Part shown: piece after piece, positions 22,650 through 33,250 of the stretch
Layout: each line of letters starts with the position of its first letter
Numbering within the stretch: the stretch's first letter is position 1
NCBI GenBank assembly: GCA_037176885.1
Contig: JAWWNJ010000001.1
Span: forward strand, 4,092,001 to 4,156,000
Source of the DNA: Favolaschia claudopus
Lineage: Eukaryota; Basidiomycota; Agaricomycetes; Agaricales; Mycenaceae
Reading direction: 5' to 3'
DNA: 64,000 bases
Program-made: the position numbers and the translations under genes
The notes under the pieces: model-generated
Told to the model about the DNA's origin: nothing
What the model saw: only the letters and a program-made list of their open reading frames with translations
The model's database searches: none

Positions 22650-22890
22650 ACAGCTCATGAGGATGATCCGGGATGCGTGGGGACATGTTAGGACAGGTCC
22701 TGTCCTCAAATTCACCCCATTTGACTTGTTTTGAGTTTCCCTGGGTTGTCATCAGGACAGGTCCCAATGTGGTCCCAAGTCATCCCAAGGATGAGCAGGG
22801 ATTGGTGAGGATTTCATCGTGTTCGATGAGGATCGGTTGGGATGAGCGAGGATTGATGAGGATGAATTGGGATGATGGGTGACGAGCTGG
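22650..22890 (-). repeat. Subterminal GGATG array, right end of the transposon
   Basis: Repeated GGATG/GGGATGA words (gaggatgatccgggatg, gatgaggatgaattgggatg and others), the reverse complement of the CATCC motif at the left end. It begins about 55 bp inside the right terminus. The mirrored placement supports the two ends belonging to one element. Confidence 0.7.
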
Positions 22891-22943
22891 GACAGGCAGT
22901 GAAAGCCAAAACCGTTTATTTTTGTCCGATGGCGGCCTTCATA

Positions 22944-22951
22944 ATCTGATT
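22944..22951 (+). repeat. Target-site duplication, right copy (ATCTGATT)
   Basis: Identical to 18428-18435; marks the right boundary of the inserted element. Confidence 0.8.
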
Positions 22952-25013
22952 CTGCTGTTGAAGATATTGCCTGTGTGTCTTTCAGGTCCCCATAAGTATA
23001 TTAACCCGTGGCAACAACCAACCTCGACCACATATCTTGTCACCGACATGATTAGGTTCGTTCAACGAAAACAAGCTCACATCAACACGTACTTCCCGTC
23101 AGAGTTGCAGGAAGCGCATTATACGCTATTCTTTCCACCTAAGAAAAGTTGAGAATGGGTCAAACACGTTCGACAATGACACTCACTCGATCAACAAATT
23201 TCGGGTCCCCGATGATTTGGTACAGGAAGGAGCCGGAAAACATGGTTTCCTTTGAGGAAATTGAGACGAATGGGACTACTCCATGACAGAATCCGCGTAC
23301 CACCACCAGACAGAGCTCAGTCCTAACAATCTCAAATTTTATCAGGAAATGTAATGTTCGGAACGCAAAGTGAATCAGACCCTCTGATAGCCTCAAGCCC
23401 AGCAAGGTATTCGTCTGCAGCGTAGATACCGCTTGGTCGGCCATGATATTGGAATAACAGATCCCATCCTTGACTGGCTGTATCGAGATCTATTACAGCG
23501 GTTGGAATGAGTTGACACTGAGAACGCGGACAGTGAAAATACCGGATTGATTGTGCGTGAACCGATAGGTTGCTGGCAATGCCTTGAGCCCTTCCGCCAT
23601 ATTCACGCCGTGCCACTGAACAAACACCGTCGGAATTGAATCTCGCGGCATTGAGTAGTAATAAATACCGTGAGAGGCAGATTGAATGGATTCGGCGTAT
23701 GTTCAACTACAATGACACGCGTTGGATATTTGACTCTGCGGAGTAAGATTTGGGCAACATACCGGCTGTGGTTGGGAAGAACTTTTACGATTCAGATTTC
23801 GAAACAGAGAGTATTTAGAAGAGATGTACCTGCTTCGAAAACACTTTCTCCCAAGGAACACCAGTCCATTTCAATCGTTCCATGGTATCGATGAGGAGAG
23901 CCTGGCTTGCTGTGCCTTGCGGATGATTGTCGTAGAGCCTGGTAAGTATAATTCTAGCTGCTGAATTGTACGGCCAAGTGATCTGGGAGGGTACCATTGC
24001 AGAGTGATGACGAAGTCCTCCCTAATATTCTGCGGTTACTTCGAGAGGTTTAGTTCAACTAGGCAGGAACACAAACCAGCGAGTTGCGGTCCAGTCCTCC
24101 ACGCCTACTTTTCTTTAGCGGAAACGAACAGCACAGGATAGATGCGGACCCGTATTGTTGCTTCGCAACATGGAATTGGCAAGATTCACGAATTTATACA
24201 ATGCAGCGACGACCTGGTTAGTCAACGAAGGATCGAATTCGGTCATTTGGATGGCGCCAAACATGAACGGATATCTATGGCACGAGTGAATCAAGAGCAA
24301 ATGAACACAGAAAGAATGAGCTACCTTCCCCATAAGTAACGAGGCTTGTTGGTTCCGACCTCAGGTCCAAGCCAGCCAGTTGAATCTTGATGACTGAGAA
24401 CATACGACAAAAATGCAGAAGTTTTCGCATTGATGGCGGAATTGTTGACGAGAACTGAATTAATTAATCGCGATGAACGAGAAATCACAAAATAAATCAC
24501 TTACTTCCGTTTGGGACCATTGCGTTGAACCAATAGCTTCCGGCTAGGACGCTGAGATTAATCCACGCGCGTGGCTGGCAGTGAGATGGATATAACAAAC
24601 CCTCTTCGAGGCTAGAATAAGCGGATGTTCCGCCAGTCCAGTCGGTTTGGGAGACGCTTGCGGTAACTTGAATGAGCTGAGATACTCTGGCAGCGTTGAT
24701 CGACGAACTAGTTGTAAAATTCATGTTCGTGACCCGCAAGTCCGTTGGTTTGGACCATCAGCTACAGCATTATACAGAACGGGGAACCTTGTAGAGAAAT
24801 GCATGGCGACTAACCTGGTCAAATAGCCATCCGGTGGGTTTGATGGCGCCGAGCGGGATCGAAAGAAACTTTTTAGGAGCCACTGCGAAGTACAGATTTG
24901 GTGTTGGGAATGATATCAACAAATCGACCAATGAACGAACAGGAAGTGGCTTGTCCTGTAGCTCCCCAAAAGAAAGGGAGACAGGCTAGCAATTGAAAAA
25001 AGGGGGACTTCAT

Positions 25014-25782
25014 CTTGTGCCAGTGAGCGGGTCATGGCAGCGCTCTTGGGCTATTTAACAGCTTCGCCACTCCGACAGCTAAAGATAGTTGCTCATGATA
25101 GAAGGTCACCGTCTTTGGAGTTCATGTGCATGACTGTCTGAATTCGCCGAGCGGACCGCCAGAGACGCGACGGGTTTCGTTTCAGCATGTCGTTATGAGG
25201 ATTGCATTCTCGTAGAGCAGGGGTAGTTACAAATTTTTCGAGTGCAGGAATCTAACGAGAAGCAATTCGTATGACTTCAGAGTGAAGAAAAATAATTGAG
25301 TCGATAACCGGATATTTCGACGGCAACGGGAAGGCTTCAAGCTGAGCGGTACCGCAGCATTCGAAGCTTTCGAAGACCTTGGCAAGGTCGAGAAACTAGG
25401 AAAGGACCGAAATCACTCCAGTTATCGACGAAGTTATCGTTGCGAGCTCTTACTGGTCAGGAAGCAACAGCGGTCCGAGCGACATAGAGAAGAACACGGC
25501 TCCAAATGCTATCTGGAGTCATGAGGTGTGCCTTCTTGTCGCTTCGAACGCTGTGAGAGCGCGCGAAGGCAAAGATATGGTCAGAAGGGATGAGGCGGGC
25601 CCGAGAGTCCAGGTTTCACGTCCTCTTCTACACCGTTTCGCCTGTCCTTACGATTCATCGGAATAAATACATATGTCTCGCCAGTGTTGTACTGAGGACG
25701 AACTTCGTTGAATTTCGAGATGGTGGCCTCTGCCAAAAAGATTTTCATGACATCAGTTGTCAATGGGTTTCGTAAGCACAAA
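25014..25782. other. Divergent intergenic region between the GH127 gene and RRD2
   Basis: No gene is recognised. It should contain the promoters of the minus-strand glycosidase and the plus-strand PP2A activator. Short frames here lack conserved features. An in-frame upstream Met at 25708 could extend the RRD2 product by 25 residues, but the family normally starts close to the later Met. Confidence 0.5.
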
Positions 25783-27132
25783 ATGGCTTTCCAGAAACCG
25801 ACTAAAGCGATCCTCACACCTGCTCAACTCGAATACTTCCAGACTTGCCCAACACACAACCAGATCCTCGAATACATTGGCGTCCTCAACGATGCCGTCG
25901 TCGGCGTAAAACTCAGCGCCGAATGCCAGCAATCCGACGTACGCTTGGGATTTCAGTTGGTGACTCGGAACATCGAGTGCTGAAGGATTGACAGGGAGTA
26001 ACCGCCGTGCTCAAGGTGCTTGACGAGGTAGAAGCTACTGCGCGCGCAATCCCACCTGTTGAAAATGCTGCGTCGCGATTCGGCAATCCTGCGTTCAGGA
26101 CTTTCTACGATCGCGTCTCCGAGGTGCGCCCTGTTCGATTCTCTTGTCGCGAATACTTGTTGATTGTACTCTGGACTTCAAGCTCTCCCCATCTCTACAT
26201 GCAACACTCCCGATACCTGCCGATGCGCGCGAAGAAGTCGGGGCTTACTTTGTCGAATCATGGGGAAACCGGACGCGAATCGACTACGGGAGCGGCATGG
26301 AGCTCAATTTCCTGTGTTGGCTGTATGTCAAATCCATCCAAGATATATCCGATACCATCTCATACGGTCCAGAATGTGTCTCGAGCGCCTCGAGGTGCTG
26401 CAGCAGACCGACCACACAGCACTCGTCGTGCGAGTGTTCTGGCGCTACATCAGCATCATGCGCATCCTACAATCGACCTACTGGCTCGAACCCGCGGGCT
26501 CGCATGGCGTATGGGGGCTAGACGACTATCACTTTCTACCTTTTCTGTTCGGTGCAGCGCAGCTGCGAGGTTCGTCGCCGTACAATACGTGCTCTTCTCT
26601 GTTAACTGACTAGCCTCGAGGTCATAAATTCATTCGACCAAAAGCCATCCACGACTCCGAAATCGTAGAGGAATACGCTAAGGAATACATCTACTTCGCC
26701 TGCATCCAGTTTATCAATTCGGTAAGCACCTGTTTGCTCTAACCGCTCTCTCGTTGATCTTCGACGCAGATAAAAACCGCCTCCCTACGCTGGCACTCCC
26801 CAATGCTAGACGACATCTCAGCCGTTAAAACATGGGACAAAGTCAACTCCGGCATGGTCAAGATGTACACCGCCGAAGTCCTGGGCAAGCTGCCCGTCAT
26901 GCAGCACTTTCTATTCGGGTCGCTACTGCCGTGGAATGGACCTGTTGTCGCATCGGATGACCCGGAGGGTGCTGACGGGCATGATCACGGTCCAGGGCAC
27001 AAACACGAAGGCTGGGGCGATTGTTGTGGGATACCCGTCCCCAGTGCGTTTGCGGCTGCAGCAGCGGACTCGGAGCGCAAGAATGGTGCGCGTATTGCTG
27101 GGGAGGGTATAAGAAGGGTGCCCTTTGATTGA
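25783..27132 (+). CDS. RRD2: Serine/threonine protein phosphatase 2A activator 2 (PTPA, Rrd2/Ypa2)
   Basis: Peptidyl-prolyl isomerase-like chaperone that activates the catalytic subunit of PP2A-type phosphatases. Exons 25783-25938, 25995-26123, 26183-26322, 26373-26569, 26621-26721 and 26770-27132 total 1086 nt, 361 aa, and all junctions keep frame. Conserved PTPA signatures: [75 protein letters not shown] and [15 protein letters not shown]. The tail [15 protein letters not shown] ... VPFD matches Rrd2 rather than Rrd1, which has a Pro/Gly tail. The Met at 25783 was chosen because Rrd2 proteins have a short N-terminus before the LTPxxL motif. Confidence 0.93.
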
Positions 27133-27359
27133 ATTAAGAAGCCAAGTCAACAATGTATTCTTATGATTGTGGAATGTAATATGCTTGAACGACTCCGAAG
27201 CACCTTGCAGCCTTCAATTCTCCGCGTTTCAAGTGCTCGAACCTGGGGTGGTCTCGATTTATGTGCGTAAATAATATTGGGCTAGAATGCGACTATGATT
27301 CGCGAAGACCAATTCATGCATACGAGGAGTCAAAAACTAGTCAAAGAGGGAGCCGAATA

Positions 27360-28850
27360 TATTGAAGGGCAAACTAAAGTACGACTACAACTTGAATAGC
27401 TTGAATGCGGGACAGAATACAAGACGAAGGAAAGAAAAAAAGAAATGTTTAACGTGCATTTGGCTTTCGCGCGCAAAAGGTGGGCGAGACCAAATGCGCG
27501 CGTACTGAGCCCAGAGCCCACGACAAGGGAGCACGAGGATGGAGAGAGAACTCGCACCCTTCTCTGGGAAAGAAACACCCACCTCGAACTCACCGCGAAA
27601 CCCAATTGAGGTGTTGACGCGTACAGTCTTGAGACGCGACTCGAAGCCTTGAGGTTGATGCCTTGACGCGCCGAGTCTTGACGCGCGAGTTGATGCCTTG
27701 ACGCGCCAGAGCTTGAGCGCGACTTGAAGCCTTGAGGTGGAAGCCTTGACGCGCGTGTCTTATGGCGCGACTTGAGGTCTTGAGGTTGGGGCGTCGAGGC
27801 TTGAGACGCGTCTTGAGACCTTGAAGCGTCTTGAGCAGTCTCCCACTGAGCTCTTGAATGGTGTCGCAGAAGATCCAGAGAGACTCGGAGAGTGGGCGAG
27901 CCACGATGATCGTCAGTACGATTTCATGAGATGAAGAGAAAATCCAACGCACCGAGCTGCAACTGGAACAAACAGAGCCATACGACCAGGCGAGGACGCG
28001 AGGACGCGAGATGAGTTGAAAATTCAACCTAGGCGAAGTGGAGAAGAGTCAGTTTCGAGACATTGGAGAGGATGACTGTTACACACCGAATGCGATGAAG
28101 GCTCGACGACTAGGCGAAACGAGAGCGACGAGAGAACACGAGAGCTTGAAGTCGAAGGTTGAGGTCTTGAGGTTGAGGCTTGACGCGCATATCTTGCGGC
28201 GCGAGTTGAGGTCTTGGGGTTGATGCCTTGACGCGTCAGGTCTGAGACGCGGCTTGAGGTCTTGACGCGCATTATGAAGCACGGCTTGAAGTCTTGAGGT
28301 TGAGGCGTTGACGCGCATATCTTGCGGCGCGAGTTGAGGTCTTGAGGTTGCTGTCTTGACGCACCAGGACTTGAGACGCGGCTTGAGGCCTGAGGTCTTG
28401 ACGCGCAAATATTGCGGCACGGCTTGCGATCTTGACGCGCCAGAGCTTGGGACGCGGCTTGAAACCTTGAAGTAGAAGCGTTGACGCGCATGTCTTGCGG
28501 CGCGGCTTGAGGTCTTGAGGGGTCTTAAGCAGTCTCCCACTGAGGTCTTAAACTTGCATCTTGAGGAGCCTTGAGCAGTTTCCCACTGAGGTCTTTGATA
28601 GCAACGGCGAAGGCGGCATCTGCATGATAATAAGCTCGTGTTGGAAGACGTTGAAGAGGAGATGCGACGCACCGAGGAGAAACCAGGAGCCGAAACGACC
28701 CATCCGCCTGGGCGAGGACGCGAAATGGGCTGGACGAGACGATTGAATTGGAAGTGGGTGATGCTGCTGAAATTAGACGCGAAGCCAACCTAGGCGATGT
28801 TGAGAGAAGGCAGTTCTGAGACGACGGAGAGGATCGAGCTTACACGCTGG
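27360..28850 (-). repeat. Dispersed CTCAAG-rich repeat, right copy (inverted)
   Basis: Inverted counterpart of the repeat at the left end of the window. On the minus strand it reads through the 'cagtgggagact' block, a long array of CGCGTCAAG / CTCAAGACCTC units (about 27610-27830 and 28140-28520), and the SFPEKGA...GLWAQYARIW-encoding segment near 27560-27440. A second partial unit with its own 'cagtttcccactgagg' block and 'gccaacctaggcg' end occupies about 28530-28800. The array units are about 15-18 bp and too variable for a CRISPR or a telomere. No protein-coding domain is recognisable. Confidence 0.75.
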
Positions 28851-29970
28851 GACGTTGAACGCTGAATAGTAGGAGACAAGGCGAGATGAGCGAATATCAA
28901 GAGCAGCTCAGGGGCTTGAGGCTTGGAAAGGCGACCCAGTTGGGAGATCATCAGAGTAGAGGAGAGAGAGTGAGAGTCACTAATGTCACAGGTGGCTGAC
29001 AATTTATACAATTTCCGAGCCCGATTCGAGCTTCGAGTCAAGGTCAAAGCCGGTCTAAGCTTGGGAGAGAGGAGTAAGGGTCCAGGACATGTTGCGCTTG
29101 CGAAATTGAGCAACATTTATGAATGGTGGCAACGTTCAATGTGGTGTCGATCTAATCAACCAAGTTCGCTCCAGCAGCAGGGATCGCGCAATAAGAGGAT
29201 CGTTTATACCTCATAATTGAGAGAATTTGGCTTGGTGAACGCTTGCGGTCTACAAGGAGACGGGGAGTGGCAGAAGGAGGAAGGAGAAAGCGCGTTCGGC
29301 TCACATGACCGTGATTTACCCACGCTCCCTACACACGCTGCGGCAGGACACCCAGTCGAGGGCCTCCGGCGACCAACGACGTTCTCATTCTCTCAGTCTG
29401 AGTCGAAGGCTGACGCAAAGTCACGGTGCTGCAGGCCACTATCCAAGTCCCAAATGGCTCCACTGGATGGCTTCAAGTTGGATGACAAGTTGCGAGACGT
29501 CGCCCAAGTAAACTCGGAGTGAATATTTATATTGAGTGAATAAGTATCACTACTATTATATCTTGGTGATACATACCACGGAGGCTTTCTGTGGCCGCCA
29601 ACTTCCTTACTACCAGGAACCAGTCTCCAACCATAGCTTCCTCAGGCTATCGTCTTTTATTGATATCGATACTGCCCTCGATTTTGCCATCTACATACCT
29701 TTTGACTCGATCTCGACGCACAAACCCTGATCTTTCAACGCTTGCGTGGCAGTCGGCAGTCCACCAAACGGCGAGCTTTCATGTAAAACTCTGCTAGCAT
29801 CGCGCGCCATTCCACAGTCTGTCGCCGCCAGTGCAGCAAACACTGTAATGATTCATCTCCCCGTGAATATCTTTGTTTTATTCGCTCAAGAGCATAAATT
29901 ACGGTGCACTTCAGTCACATAAGAAGCAGGATTTGACACAGATGATTCCGACAATTCACAGAACATGGAG
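28851..29970. other. No gene recognised
   Basis: Short frames on both strands (for example 29217-29522 +) show no conserved domain, no signal peptide and no convincing splice structure. The stretch lies between the dispersed repeat and the duplicated monooxygenase genes. Confidence 0.5.
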
Positions 29971-30033
29971 AAAAGATTTCTGAAGTATATGGAATGAATG
30001 TGGCCAGTGGGACCAGGACGCGGATTGATCTAG

Positions 30034-32149
30034 TCAGTAGTGAAAGGGAGACCGGGCTGTAAATATCTTCCACAGAACCGTCGGCGCCAACAGAACTGTA
30101 TCTGCAGCAAGGAGATGACGGACATGCCATAGTGCCGATGCGACTTCATAGTCCTACACACGGTTCACCCACTGACATATCCCATACCCAACTGAGCGCG
30201 AACGTACCTGTATCGCAGCAGCCACCAGTTTGAGCTCGAACCAGCGCACGAGTCTGCCAGTGTTTTTTGTTTCGCCTATCATGGGTTCGCAGCCGGATAT
30301 GCCATAATCTAAACACAAATGTTTATATCAGGTGCATCGATAATTTATGCGAGGCTTACCATGCAGCCTGGTAGCATCCCTGAATATGACAAAAGTTATA
30401 TACGGATTGAAAAGAAGATGAATTACGCTTACCACAGGCCTTGAATGTAGGCGGCATTCTTTTTGAAGTAGCGAGCAGCAAAGTCCCGAGGAAGGTTGAT
30501 AGCAGGATTTGCGGAGCGGAGTAGAGAGTCGAGAGCTGCAACATTGAGAATGATTTTGGCAAAGCCTTGTCTGGAACAGATTATGAGTACGAGCCAAGCG
30601 CAGCATTCGGTACCACTAACCCATGAACCGGATTTAGCTGAAGACTCGCGTCTCCGACAACAACGAAATTGGAAGGCAACGCCTTGGTTGGCAAGCGGTG
30701 GTATTGGATGTACGACTGCGTCGCTGGAATTCGGTTTTTATTTAAATGGAAAGCTCTGAATACGTGAAGCTGCGGAACGGAACGCACGGATTTTGATACT
30801 ATCGAAAGTATTATCTGCATTTTTGCACAACATATCGACCGCTTCGATGAGCCAATACGGGATGGGGGAATATCCATTGAACGTCTTGAGAAAAGGAACG
30901 AGGTCAGAGGCGGTTTTGGGCAGAACGCCGTCTTCAGTGCCAGCATCTCCCACAAGCACTTGGTCTAAGCAAATGAGCGAAAGCTCCGAGCCAGATAACG
31001 ACCGGACGTACAGCTATCATTGTCAGTCCGGAAGAAGCCCAAGTACCGAGAGCCATGGTCGAAGTGCGGTACATAGCAGTAGATCACGGCAGCTTTGCGT
31101 GCATGTTCAGGAAAGGGAAGCGTAGCATCAAGCTCTGGAGATGGGAAGAAACATATCGTCACATAGCGCAGCTTGCCGTTGTATGTGTGGCGAATATCTT
31201 CCGGCAACACATAGCCAGCGCTGTTGAGCCATTTGACCCCACCTTGAGTCGCCCCGGTGCAATCTGGAGTTCGCATCAGTGGCAGATGGACGTCGATGAC
31301 AACGACTGACCAGCAACTAGAGCAACGTCGTTGAGGACTTCCTGGGTTCCATCGAGCTTCCGAACAGTGATGCTCTGAATAGAGCTCATATCGCTTGAAG
31401 GCTGGATGCTCCGGACAGTACCAGGCAACAGAGTTACTTTTTCAGCTGTCGGGTGCTGTCGAAGTAGGATACTCAAAACTTTTTGAGCTGTGGATCGCCG
31501 TGTCACGATCGTGTCGGGGAAACATCCTTCATCATAATCAGGCCAGGGTGTCAGAATAGGAAGTCCAGAAAAGTGAAGCTGCATGTCTGCCGGGGTCACT
31601 CTACAGTAGTTCACACGTCCCGTGAGATTTCGGGGAGGCGGTCTTCGCAAATTGTCAACTTACCGACCTCCGGCGGCTATGAACTCCTCGTCAAAATTGG
31701 GCCATAATCGCCTCGCACCCGCAGCAAAAATATGGAGAAATACTGCAAAGCAAGCAAGTGTCAGTATGCAAGAATGACGGCATGATATGAGTTCCCTCAC
31801 TGTGACCAGCGTTGTATTGCAAAATTCGAGTCTTTTTCTCGCTCTCAATTTCCGGATCGACGACCACTACACGCTCAAAGTGGTCAGCCAACAAGCGAGC
31901 GGTCACAGTTCCCGAGATGCTTGGTGCCCCAGTGAGCAATGAAGGCAGCAAAATAAATTATACAGGCACAGACCTTCCACCGCAGACAACAGCAGTACCC
32001 GGAAATATCCTGCTTCTCGGCTGGCCGAGTGCAGCTATTTCCTTGATCCAAGGCGGTGGTGATTTGCAGAACTTTTGCCAGACAACGCCCGAAAGCAGAA
32101 TGACGACGACAAATGCGTACCACAGAGAAGGGTCCATGGCGAAGGACAC
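30034..32149 (-). CDS. Membrane-anchored FAD-dependent monooxygenase, copy A
   Basis: A multi-exon flavoprotein. The N-terminus (LWYAFVVVILLSGVVW) is a membrane anchor. The FAD-binding Rossmann start TAVVCGGSISGTVTARLLAD is completed across an intron after AG. Then follow FERVVVVDPE, VTPADMQLHFSGLPILTPWP (after an intron ending at about 31601), a middle substrate domain (DCTGATQGGVKWL, DHGSRYLGFFRTD), and the second FAD motif FVVVGDASLQLNPVHG plus GQGFAKIILNVAALD. That GD...P..GQG block defines the aromatic hydroxylase / squalene epoxidase-like class. The end reads WKIFTARSPFHY, stop at 30034-30036. The first Met could be at 32149 or 32137. Substrate is unknown; no polyketide, terpene or other biosynthetic partner gene is adjacent. 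Confidence 0.75.
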
Positions 32150-33250
32150 TGACCAGATAGGATGCTCGCGCTGAGCTTTTATTCGAGCAGCGTCGCCGTT
32201 CTGAGGTACGAACAGTGTTGTTCAACATTCGGTTCATTGTTATCGGCAATGCTATGTCATGAGTTATGTATAGGTGTCTGTACACGTTCTCAAGCTGATT
32301 TTCCTTCAAAACAAAAGCGATCTGCGATGGCTTTAACACCACTTGGAAAGCGTCGAGTCCGGATTATTCAACTTGCTTTCCCTTATATTCGTTGGCTTTG
32401 GTCGCAGTACGTTTGGACCTGTCTCGCAATCGGATTGCTGTTGAAATAGCTGTGAAGACAGTAAGGTGAAGTCGTTGCGGGAGAAGCGTGCGGGCGCGGA
32501 CCTCCAGAGCAGGTAGAATTTGGACTCTGGAGAATCAGAATCTGCTAGAACGATGTCAAGGTACGTACGCTCGGCGGCAAACCGATAAGGTGGCTTGCAG
32601 AATTTTTGTTTTCCAATTTAAAGAAAGGGAAAGATGGGGAAACAAGGATGCGATGTGAGGTTGAGGGTTCGTGAATGGATAGGCACAGCGTTGATGTGGA
32701 TTTCGAGTTGTGGTGTGTGTGGTGGAATTGAGCCGCTCCAATTCGCTAAGGCGTGCAGACGCCCAAGGATCTGCGTGAGGCTACGAATAGGATGGGGAAG
32801 GAAACCGGCCCCAATTCCGGTACGCAAGGTGGAGGAGGGACGCCCGAAGCAACCAAGCGCGAGATAATAGAGACGGTGTATGGGCACGAGAAGCTGGCAG
32901 TAAAACGCGAAAAGGTGCTAGTGTACCAAGCTAGTAGAAGTAGACGACGAGGCCCAGCCTACTGTAGTCTGAGGAGCAAGTCGAGCGAAATGATCACGTA
33001 ATACGTGGGAAACCTCGATGTACAATACTGTACAGCACAACTCATTCAGAGTGCATGGAGGATAAGTACATCAAGCATATAACAGCAGAGTCGTGCTCAA
33101 GATCAGATAATAATTCACGCAAAGCAAAGGATGATTAGGATTGAATATGGATCATTGGAAGGTCCCGACAATTAACATCGTGTCATGTACAAATTACTGG
33201 AATGTATGGAATGAATGTGGCGAGTAGGATCAGGACGCGCTTTAATCTAA
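32150..33250. other. Spacer between the duplicated monooxygenase genes; no gene recognised
   Basis: A plus-strand frame around 32750-33001 has a plausible charged sequence (KREIIETVYGHEKLAVKREK) but no recognised family, and the splicing needed to give it a start is unclear. The part directly upstream of copy A should include its promoter. Confidence 0.4.

Larger units (their letters stand above)
18436..22943. mobile_element. hAT-like DNA transposon (4508 bp), apparently non-autonomous
   Basis: The insertion is bounded by the 8-bp direct repeat ATCTGATT (18428-18435 and 22944-22951). Removing the element and one repeat joins the two halves of the GH127 gene in frame (NQI followed by AARNMSVNPFAND). 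Imperfect terminal inverted repeats are visible: the left end has GGCCCATACCGGACAAAAT and the reverse complement of the right end has GGCCGCCATCGGACAAAAAT. Arrays of CATCC motifs (left) and their complement (right) lie just inside the ends. An 8-bp duplication plus subterminal arrays is what hAT elements show. No reading frame inside resembles a transposase or a hAT dimerisation domain; all are short and unrecognised. The interior may also hold nested debris. Confidence 0.75.
17145..25013 (-). pseudogene. Secreted GH127/DUF1680 beta-L-arabinofuranosidase-like gene split by a transposon
   Basis: The minus strand starts at 25013 with a signal peptide (MKSPFFQLLACLPFFWGATG), then SLAPKKFLSIPLGAIKPTGW, the usual start of DUF1680 proteins. 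Many 45-60-nt introns follow. Conserved blocks in order: NGLAGHEHEFYN, DWTGGTSAYSSLEE, SYWFNAMVPNG, STGWLGPEVGTN, YPFMFGAIQMTEFDPS, WHGVNMAEGLKALPATYR, QYHGRPSGIYAADE, TELC, DPKFVDRVERIAYNALPATL. After the insertion: GLEPNYP, CCTVNHPQGWPKF, YYVRIPSWV, SIAVHRGPLHYAFD and LRISEFPVLT, stop at 17145. The Glu-x-Cys (TELC) and Cys-Cys residues that hold zinc and the Cys nucleophile in GH127 are kept. The coding sequence is interrupted at 18435/22944 by a 4.5-kb element, so it is probably inactive unless the element is spliced out. I found no other clear lesion. Confidence 0.85.

Noticed and set aside
18500..22900. Transposase gene within the inserted element
   Set aside because: All frames are short (under about 100 codons) and none shows a DDE/RNase H block, a BED finger or a hAT dimerisation motif.
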